The notes under the pieces were generated by a model. That model made no database searches, was not told where the DNA came from, and saw only the letters and a list, made by a program, of their open reading frames with translations. A DNA stretch of 10,682 nucleotides from DASTQL01 sp035761805 (GTDB lineage: Bacteria; Actinomycetota; Actinomycetes; Jiangellales; Jiangellaceae). Made by a program: the position numbers and the translations under genes. Every line of letters starts with the position of its first letter. The stretch's first letter is position 1. Positions 6,025-10,682 of the stretch are shown here, piece after piece. The DNA is taken from assembly GCA_035761805.1 (NCBI GenBank), contig DASTQL010000111.1, forward strand, positions 1 through 10,682. Direction: 5' to 3'.

Positions 6025-7338
6025 TCAGGGGCGTCCGAGACCCCGGTAGGTCCACCCGGCCGCACGCCAGGCCGGCGCGTCCAGGCAGTTGCGCCCGTCG
6101 ATGACGTACCGGTTGCGGACGATGGCGCCCAGCTCGCCCGGGTCGATCTCGCGGAACTCCGCCCACTCGGTCAGGTGCAGCACCACGTCCGCCCCCCGGC
6201 AGGCCTGCACCGCCGAGTCGGCGTAGTCCAGCGGCGGGAACATCCGCCGGGCGTTCGGCATCGCCTTCGGGTCGTACACCGACACGTGCGCGCCGGCCAG
6301 GTGGATCTGGCCGGCCACGGTCAGCGCCGGGGAGTCGCGGATGTCGTCGGACTCCGGCTTGAACGCCGCGCCCAGCACGGCCACTCGCCGCCCCGGGAAG
6401 TAGCCGCCCACCGCGGTGCGGGCCAGCGCGGCCACATGGGTGCGCCGGCGCAGGTTGATCGCATCCACCTCCTCCAGGAAGTTCAGCGCCTGCCCGGCGC
6501 CCAGCTCCCCGGCCCGGGCCATGAACGCCCGGATGTCCTTGGGCAGGCAGCCCCCGCCGAAGCCCAGGCCCGCGTCCAGGAAGCGTCGGCCGATCCGCTC
6601 GTCGTGACCCAGCGCGTCGGCCAACGCGGTCACGTCCGCCCCGGTCACCTCGCACAGCTCGGACATCGCGTTGATGAACGAGATCTTCGTCGCCAGGAAC
6701 GCGTTCGCCGCGCCCTTGACCAGCTCGGCGGTGGCCAGGTCGGTCACCACCACCGGGCTCCCGCCGGCGATCGGCTTGGCGTACACCTCACGCAGCACCG
6801 ACTCCGCCGCCTCCGAGGCCACCCCGAACACCAGCCGGTCCGGCTGCAGGGTGTCATCCACCGCGTGCCCCTCGCGGAGGAACTCCGGGTTCCACGCCAG
6901 GTCCACGCCCGCACCGGCGGGGGCCAGCTCGGCCAGCCGGCCGGCCAGTCGGGCCGCCGTGCCCACCGGCACCGTCGACTTGCCCACCACCAGGCAGGGC
7001 CGGTGCAGGTGCCGGGCCAGCGCCTCCACCGCCGCCTCCACGTGGCTCAGGTCCGCGGCCAGGCTCTCCGCCCGCTGGGGCGTCGCCACGCACAGGAAGT
7101 GCACGTCACCGAAGTCGGCCGCCTCCTCCGCCGACGTGGTGAACCGCAGGCGGCCCTCGGTGACGTGCCGGTGCAGCAACGGCTCCAACCCGGGCTCGTA
7201 GAACGGCACCCGGCCCTGGCCCAGGGCCGCCACCTTCGCCTCGTCCACGTCCACCCCGAGCACCTCGAACCCCAGCTCGGCCAGACAGGCCGCATGCGTG
7301 GCACCCAGGTAGCCGGTACCAATGACGGTGATGCGCAT
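6025..7338 (-). CDS. ugd: UDP-glucose 6-dehydrogenase
   Basis: A 437-residue enzyme that oxidises UDP-glucose to UDP-glucuronate with two NAD+, supplying uronic acid for cell-wall or capsular polysaccharides. The N-terminal Rossmann loop GTGYLGATHA is at residues 7-16. STVPVGTA (121-128) and NPEFLREGHAVDD (150-162) follow. The linker helix ELVKGAANAFLATK (205-218) holds the conserved Lys (K208). GFGGGCLPKD (259-268) holds the catalytic cysteine (C264) and K267. The UDP-binding part includes AFKPESDDIRDSPAL (325-339). All expected catalytic residues are present, and the family members GDP-mannose or UDP-ManNAc dehydrogenase fit less well. ATG 7338 starts at the usual MRITVIGTGYLG. GTG 7344, two codons earlier, is better spaced from the only purine-rich stretch (7360-7354), so the true start could be there. 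Confidence 0.94.
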   Translation of the reverse strand: MRITVIGTGYLGATHAACLAELGFEVLGVDVDEAKVAALGQGRVPFYEPGLEPLLHRHVTEGRLRFTTSAEEAADFGDVHFLCVATPQRAESLAADLSHVEAAVEALARHLHRPCLVVGKSTVPVGTAARLAGRLAELAPAGAGVDLAWNPEFLREGHAVDDTLQPDRLVFGVASEAAESVLREVYAKPIAGGSPVVVTDLATAELVKGAANAFLATKISFINAMSELCEVTGADVTALADALGHDERIGRRFLDAGLGFGGGCLPKDIRAFMARAGELGAGQALNFLEEVDAINLRRRTHVAALARTAVGGYFPGRRVAVLGAAFKPESDDIRDSPALTVAGQIHLAGAHVSVYDPKAMPNARRMFPPLDYADSAVQACRGADVVLHLTEWAEFREIDPGELGAIVRNRYVIDGRNCLDAPAWRAAGWTYRGLGRP

Positions 7339-7384
7339 GCTCACGGTGGTCGACTCTCTCGATCTGCGGACGAGGACACGGGGA

Positions 7385-7390
7385 ACGATA
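7385..7390 (-). promoter_or_regulatory. Possible -10 hexamer TATCGT for ugd
   Basis: On the minus strand TATCGT (7390 to 7385) would give a start site near 7378 and a leader of about 35-40 bases before ugd. It lies just downstream of the hairpin at 7410-7460, as expected for a promoter following a terminator. No -35 element is recognisable. Confidence 0.3.
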
Positions 7391-7409
7391 CGTACTGCCG
7401 GACGAGGCG

Positions 7410-7460
7410 GGGCCCGGTCGCGCGAGGTCCGACCACCGGTTCCCGGGGTGGTCCGGGCCC
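7410..7460 (-). terminator. Candidate hairpin terminator between the first LCP gene and ugd
   Basis: GGGCCCG (7410-7416) pairs with CGGGCCC (7454-7460), and inside it GACCACC (7431-7437) pairs with GGTGGTC (7447-7453). The two stems stack directly on the right arm, with a 14-base bulge on the left. It starts 17 bases past the LCP stop in the direction of transcription. There is no U-run after it, so function is uncertain. Confidence 0.35.
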
Positions 7461-7477
7461 GCTCGCCCGCGTCCGGG

Positions 7478-8569
7478 TCAGGCGTCGTCCTCCAGCAGCC
7501 TGGCCGGCACCTCCCGGCCGTCCACCAGCGCCGCCCACAGCTCACCGGCGGCCTCGTCGTCCCACTGCACGGTGTTAGCGACCTCGCCCACGGGCACCGT
7601 GAGGGTGTCCCCACGCCCGGTGCTGACCCTGGCCATCCCCCACCCGAAGCGGGCCAGGTCGAGCGGGCCGGTCCCGTCGTCGATGGTGAGGGCGTCGCCA
7701 CCCGCCAGGGCGAGCCGGGTCGCCCGCACGGGGTTCAGCATCGTGGCGGGGGACATCGCCTCGTCCACGATGGCGCCGAGAACCTCGCGCTGGCGCTCGA
7801 CCCGGCCGAGGTCACCACGGGGATCGAAGTACCTCGCGCGCGCATAGCCGAGGGCGTCGGGCCCGGCCAGCTGCTGGCAGCCGGCCGGGAGGTCGATGTG
7901 CGCCCTGTCGTCCGCGATGGCCTCGTCGAGGCAGAGCTCCACCCCGCCGAGCGCGTCGACGACGCGGGCGAACCCGCCGAAGCCGATCTCGACGTAGTCG
8001 TCGATGGCCACGCCGGTGTTCTCCTGGAGCGTCTCGACGAGGAGGGGGGCACCGCCGACGGCGTACGCGGCGTTGATCCGGTCCTCTCCGACGCCGGGGA
8101 TGTCGACCAGCGAGTCGCGGGGGACGCTGATCAGGGCGGGACGACCCCTGTCCAGCGGCAGGTGCAGGAGCATGATGGTGTCCGTGCGCCGGCCCTCGGT
8201 GGAGCCCGTGCCGAGTTCGCGACGCTCCTCGGGCGTGAGGTCCTCGCGGCTGTCGGAACCGACCAGGAGGTAGACCTTCCCGGCCGAGGCAGCGCTGCCC
8301 GGGTCGTCGGGGACCGCGGCGACCTTGTCGATCCTGGCCCAGGCCAGGGCAGCGACGACGAGCAGGGCGACGAGCACCAGCAGGAGCAGCAGGAGGAGGA
8401 ACCGGAGCGCGGTCCCCGCCCGACCGCGTCTGCGGACGGGGCGACCCCGCCCCCGCCGGCCGCGCGGCTCCGGTGCGCGCGCGGAGGGGGGTGCCCCGGG
8501 GCCGCCGACCCGGGGCATCACGCGGGTCGGGTCCAGCGGCGGCTCGCCCGGGACGTGCGGTGCGCTCAC
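7478..8569 (-). CDS. LytR-CpsA-Psr (LCP) family protein, single-pass
   Basis: A 363-residue membrane-anchored protein. LCP enzymes transfer glycopolymers from undecaprenyl-phosphate carriers to peptidoglycan (or arabinogalactan) on the outer face of the membrane. A Pro/Arg-rich cytoplasmic tail (1-54) leads to one transmembrane helix (about 55-76) with seven consecutive leucines. The extracellular LCP domain runs from about 97. Conserved points are LLVGSDSRED (101-110), RRTDTIMLLHL (127-137) with the Mg-binding Asp, ISVPRDS (147-153) with Arg and Asp, INAAYAVGG (165-173) and YARARYFDPRGDLGRVERQ (242-260). Cysteines C213 and C231 may form a disulfide. GTG 8569 has TAGCGT at leaderless spacing. 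Nearby ugd suggests, but does not prove, a uronic-acid polymer as substrate. Confidence 0.94.
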   Translation of the reverse strand: MSAPHVPGEPPLDPTRVMPRVGGPGAPPSARAPEPRGRRGRGRPVRRRGRAGTALRFLLLLLLLVLVALLVVAALAWARIDKVAAVPDDPGSAASAGKVYLLVGSDSREDLTPEERRELGTGSTEGRRTDTIMLLHLPLDRGRPALISVPRDSLVDIPGVGEDRINAAYAVGGAPLLVETLQENTGVAIDDYVEIGFGGFARVVDALGGVELCLDEAIADDRAHIDLPAGCQQLAGPDALGYARARYFDPRGDLGRVERQREVLGAIVDEAMSPATMLNPVRATRLALAGGDALTIDDGTGPLDLARFGWGMARVSTGRGDTLTVPVGEVANTVQWDDEAAGELWAALVDGREVPARLLEDDA

Positions 8570-8575
8570 GGGCGA

Positions 8576-8581
8576 ACGCTA
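8576..8581 (-). promoter_or_regulatory. Putative -10 hexamer TAGCGT for the first LCP gene
   Basis: On the minus strand TAGCGT (8581 to 8576) is followed by six bases and the GTG at 8569, the strict leaderless spacing. It lies in the 39-base gap shared with the divergent thioesterase promoter, where each promoter's -35 region would overlap the other's -10 or start site. Confidence 0.55.
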
Positions 8582-8594
8582 CCGCCGCGGGCCG

Positions 8595-8600
8595 TACGGT
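8595..8600 (+). promoter_or_regulatory. Putative -10 hexamer TACGGT for the thioesterase gene
   Basis: TACGGT, identical to the birA hexamer, ends 9 bases before the in-frame GTG at 8609 and 7 bases before an out-of-frame GTG at 8607 that is directly followed by TGA. No Shine-Dalgarno sequence is present. Confidence 0.5.
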
Positions 8601-8608
8601 CTCTTCGT

Positions 8609-9133
8609 GTGAGCCCCCTCGACCTCCCCGGCCGTGCCACCTCCGCAGCCAGGACCTCGCTGTCGCGGATCATGACGACCCTGGACACCAACCTGTTGGG
8701 CACGGTCCACGGCGGTGTCGTGATGAAGCTCGTCGACGACGTGGCCGGTGCGGTCGCCCAGCGCCACTCGGGGGGGCCCGCGGTCACGGCGTCGATGGAC
8801 GAGATGGCCTTCCTCCAGCCGGTCCGGGTCGGTGACCTGGTGCACGCGCGGGCCCAGGTGAACTGGACCGGTCGCACCTCCATGGAGGTGGGCGTCCGGG
8901 TACTGGCCGAGCCGTGGAACGAGGTGGCACCGCCGGTGCGCGTGGCCACCGCGTACCTGGTCTTCGTCGCCGTCGACCCGGACGGCAGCCCGCGCCTCGT
9001 CCCACCGGTGCTGCCCGAGACGGAGGAGGACGAGCGACGGTTCGCCGAGGCCGAGATCCGCCGCAGCCACCGGCTGGCCCGGCGGGCCGCCATCCTGGCC
9101 TCCCGCAAGGTCCGGGAGTCGGCCGACGACTGA
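8609..9133 (+). CDS. Acyl-CoA thioesterase (hotdog fold, YciA/BACH-like)
   Basis: A 174-residue protein predicted to hydrolyse acyl-CoA to free acid and CoA in the cytoplasm. The hotdog signature is NLLGTVHGGVVMKLVDDVAGA at 28-48: N28 and D43 match the catalytic Asn and Asp of the YciA/ACOT7 group, and the HGG turn precedes the central helix. The next strand, MDEMAFLQPVRVGDLVHARA at 63-82, and GRTSMEVGVRV (88-98) are also characteristic. The last 35 residues are a charged helix, and the family often has a similar C-terminal extension. Chain-length preference cannot be read. GTG 8609 is chosen because it is the only in-frame start close to the TACGGT hexamer and gives the usual length. It diverges from the first LCP gene; the second LCP gene follows 93 bases later. 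Confidence 0.92.
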   Translation: MSPLDLPGRATSAARTSLSRIMTTLDTNLLGTVHGGVVMKLVDDVAGAVAQRHSGGPAVTASMDEMAFLQPVRVGDLVHARAQVNWTGRTSMEVGVRVLAEPWNEVAPPVRVATAYLVFVAVDPDGSPRLVPPVLPETEEDERRFAEAEIRRSHRLARRAAILASRKVRESADD

Positions 9134-9215
9134 TCGGCGTGGTCTCCCGCCCTCGGCCGTGCCTGCCCTGATACTGGGAGCCCCAGCGCGGGGCGGTCCC
9201 GCGGAGGTCGACGGC

Positions 9216-9223
9216 GGGGAGGG
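9216..9223 (+). promoter_or_regulatory. Shine-Dalgarno of the second LCP gene (GGGGAGGG)
   Basis: GGGGAGGG ends three bases before the TTG at 9227 (four bases from the GGAGG core). The spacing is short but workable. It is the only ribosome-binding sequence near an in-frame start between the preceding stop at 9131 and the ATG at 9566. Confidence 0.5.
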
Positions 9224-9226
9224 CGC

Positions 9227-10682
9227 TTGTCCACGACCGCGCCGCCGCGTGGCCCGTCCGGGGCCCAGCCGGGTCGCCCTGCGCGGCGGGAGCCGCCGCG
9301 CGCGTCGGGCGCGCGGCCGCCCCGGCTCCCGGAGTCGGAGTCGCCGCGGGAGCCGGGAACGCATCCTCACCCGGAATCGCAGCCGTCCCGCCGGCATGCG
9401 TCGCGGCCTGCGGGTCCGTCCGGTACGCAGCCGTCGCGAGCGCCGGGGTCGCGGCCTCCGGGTCCCTCCGGCTCGCAGCCGTCGCGCCGGACTGCGTCGC
9501 GGTCCCCCGGTCCGCCGGGTCCCCCGGGGTCTCCGCCCCCGCGCCCGCCATCGCCCGGCCGCCCGATGCGGCGCGAGGCCGTGCAGTTCCGGCGTGCCCT
9601 GGTCCTGGTCCTGGGCACGCTGGTCGTGCCGGGGTCGGCCCAGCTGCTGGCGGGCAACCGTCGGGTCGGTGGGTGGGCGTTGGCGGCGTGGGTGTCACTC
9701 GCCGTCACGGTCGGCCTGACCGCGTGGCTCGTGCCGCTCGACACCCTGCTGCGACTCGCCGTGCGGCCCTCGGTGCTGACGACGTTCCAGGTGCTGGTCT
9801 TCGGGGTGGTGGTCGGGTGGGGGGCGCTGCTCCTCGACGCCTGGCGGCTCGGTCGTCCGCCGTCGCTCGCCCGCCGCCACCGGGTGGTCGTGGCCGTGCT
9901 CACCCTCGGACTGTGTACGGCGCTGGCCTACCCCGCGGTCACGGCGGTGCGTTACGCCGCCGCCGCCCGGGACGCCGTGGTGGCGCTCTTCCCCTCCGGC
10001 CGGGCAGCGGCGACCAGCGGAGGCCGCGTCAACGTGCTGCTGCTGGGTGCCGACGCCGGCGAGGGCCGGGTCGGCCTGCGGCCGGACAGCATCCACCTCG
10101 TCTCCGTCGATGCGCGCACGGCTCGCCCGGTGATGTTCAGCCTCCCGCGCAACCTCGAGCGCGCCCGCTTCCCGGAGGACACCCCTGCCGGGGAGGTGTT
10201 CCCCAGCGGCTTCACCGGGGAGGGGGACGAGGAGGACTTCCTCCTCAACGCGACCTGGACGTACGGAGAGGACAACCCCGACCTCTTCCCTGGTCCCGCC
10301 GGTCCCGGGGCGACCGCGGTCAAGCAGGCGGTCGAGGGCACCCTCGGCCTGCCGGTGCACTACTACGTGCTCGTCGACCTCGCGGGCTTCCAGAGCCTCG
10401 TCGACGCCCTCGGCGGGGTGACGCTGACGATCCCGGAACGGATCCCCATCGGCCAGCAGGGTCGGGTGCTCGAGCCGGGGGAGCGGCGGCTCGACGGCTA
10501 CGAGACGCTGTGGTTCGCCAGGTCTCGCGAGGGCAGCTCCGACTACGCCCGGATGGCGCGCCAGCGATGCGTCGTCGACGCCGTCCTTCGGGAGGCCGAC
10601 CCGGCCACCGTCCTGCGCAACTTCACCGAGCTCGCCGCCACGGCCACCACGCTGCTCGAGACCGACGTACCGCAGGCGCAGG
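9227..10682 (+). CDS. LCP family protein, multi-spanning, right end cut off
   Basis: At least 485 codons, running off the window. From TTG 9227 the protein has a Pro/Ser/Arg-rich low-complexity tail (1-113) with a three-copy repeat. Hydrophobic segments follow at about 124-143, 149-168, 186-205 and 219-238, then an extracellular LCP domain from about 267. LCP marks are VNVLLLGADAG (268-278), LRPDSIHLVSVD (284-295), FSLPRN (304-309) and, later, a YYVLVDLAGFQSLVDALGG block and a WFARSREGSSDYARMARQR block. It probably attaches wall polymers to peptidoglycan, as for the first LCP, but belongs to the actinobacterial subgroup with several helices. SLPRN has Asn where the usual motif has Asp. TTG is chosen for its Shine-Dalgarno sequence; ATG 9566 is the alternative and would remove the whole tail. 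Gene identity is firm, the start less so. Confidence 0.9.
   Translation, partial: MSTTAPPRGPSGAQPGRPARREPPRASGARPPRLPESESPREPGTHPHPESQPSRRHASRPAGPSGTQPSRAPGSRPPGPSGSQPSRRTASRSPGPPGPPGSPPPRPPSPGRPMRREAVQFRRALVLVLGTLVVPGSAQLLAGNRRVGGWALAAWVSLAVTVGLTAWLVPLDTLLRLAVRPSVLTTFQVLVFGVVVGWGALLLDAWRLGRPPSLARRHRVVVAVLTLGLCTALAYPAVTAVRYAAAARDAVVALFPSGRAAATSGGRVNVLLLGADAGEGRVGLRPDSIHLVSVDARTARPVMFSLPRNLERARFPEDTPAGEVFPSGFTGEGDEEDFLLNATWTYGEDNPDLFPGPAGPGATAVKQAVEGTLGLPVHYYVLVDLAGFQSLVDALGGVTLTIPERIPIGQQGRVLEPGERRLDGYETLWFARSREGSSDYARMARQRCVVDAVLREADPATVLRNFTELAATATTLLETDVPQAQ
9377..9520 (+). repeat. Three tandem 48-bp in-frame repeats in the second LCP gene
   Basis: Units 9377-9424, 9425-9472 and 9473-9520 have exactly the same length and encode 16-residue variants: SQPSRRHASRPAGPSG, TQPSRAPGSRPPGPSG and SQPSRRTASRSPGPPG. 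The period keeps the reading frame open, supporting translation upstream of the ATG at 9566. Confidence 0.85.

Noticed and set aside
3906..6065. 719-codon minus-strand frame opposite purK/purE
   Set aside because: Long antisense frames are expected at this GC content. It has no domain motifs and overlaps two certain enzymes.
5881..7578. 565-codon plus-strand frame opposite ugd
   Set aside because: His/Arg/Gly/Gln-rich antisense translation with no motifs; ugd on the other strand has a full catalytic set.
8378..8398. CAG/GAG-type triplet repeat in the first LCP gene
   Set aside because: It encodes seven leucines of the transmembrane helix, using mixed CTG and CTC codons. A hydrophobic run is expected there, so it is not a special repeat locus.
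9180..9194. GCCCC-AGCGC-GGGGC hairpin after the thioesterase gene as a terminator
   Set aside because: Only five base pairs and no T-run; such small hairpins are common by chance at this GC content.
8784..9698. 304-codon minus-strand reading frame across the thioesterase and LCP tail
   Set aside because: Its Ala/Pro/Thr/Gly-rich translation is the antisense of the LCP repeat region and thioesterase. The plus-strand frames contain recognisable families; this one has none.

Overview
The window is very GC-rich, its reading frames have strong third-position G/C bias, and most genes start with GTG. Together with the gene content (two LytR-CpsA-Psr proteins, a GtrA protein, a class III adenylate cyclase, and a birA/PH-protein/gtrA/purK/purE neighbourhood), this points to a high-GC Actinomycetota chromosome, perhaps Nocardioidaceae or a relative. 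The genus is inference. The region is conserved core chromosome: I see no tRNA, rRNA, CRISPR array, insertion sequence, phage or plasmid signature. No stretch over 300 bases lacks a gene; the largest gap is the 139 bases between ugd and the first LCP gene.

Left block, + strand: the 3' end of a phosphoenolpyruvate carboxylase gene, then biotin-protein ligase (birA), a membrane PH-domain (YdbS-like) protein, a class III adenylate cyclase whose start overlaps the PH gene's stop, and an enoyl-CoA hydratase/isomerase. Centre: gtrA (-) converges on the hydratase and diverges from purK, which overlaps purE; the two pur genes provide the two-step conversion of AIR to CAIR. Right block, - strand: an LCP transferase gene, then ugd (UDP-glucose 6-dehydrogenase) with a CoA-binding YccU-family gene 29 bases downstream, converging tail to tail on purE. 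Far right, + strand: a hotdog acyl-CoA thioesterase, divergent from the first LCP gene, and a second, multi-spanning LCP protein that runs off the window.

Functionally there are two themes. One is housekeeping around acyl-CoA, biotin and purine metabolism (ppc, birA, enoyl-CoA hydratase, thioesterase, purK/purE). The other is envelope polysaccharide assembly (GtrA, Ugd, two LCP proteins), with cAMP signalling placed between them. As I recall it, the birA-PH-gtrA-purK-purE order matches the M. tuberculosis Rv3275c-Rv3280 neighbourhood.

The most notable non-coding signal is a repeated start-site layout. Six genes have a TANNNT hexamer ending 7 to 9 bases before the first base of a GTG start, and a seventh has CAGGAT before an ATG. 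This is what leaderless transcription would look like. It also moves the likely gtrA start and picks one of two duplicated starts for the hydratase. Three genes (purE, yccU-like, second LCP) instead carry clear Shine-Dalgarno sequences. I found no convincing new biological system; the most distinctive protein features are a three-copy 48-bp in-frame repeat and an odd membrane topology in the second LCP protein.
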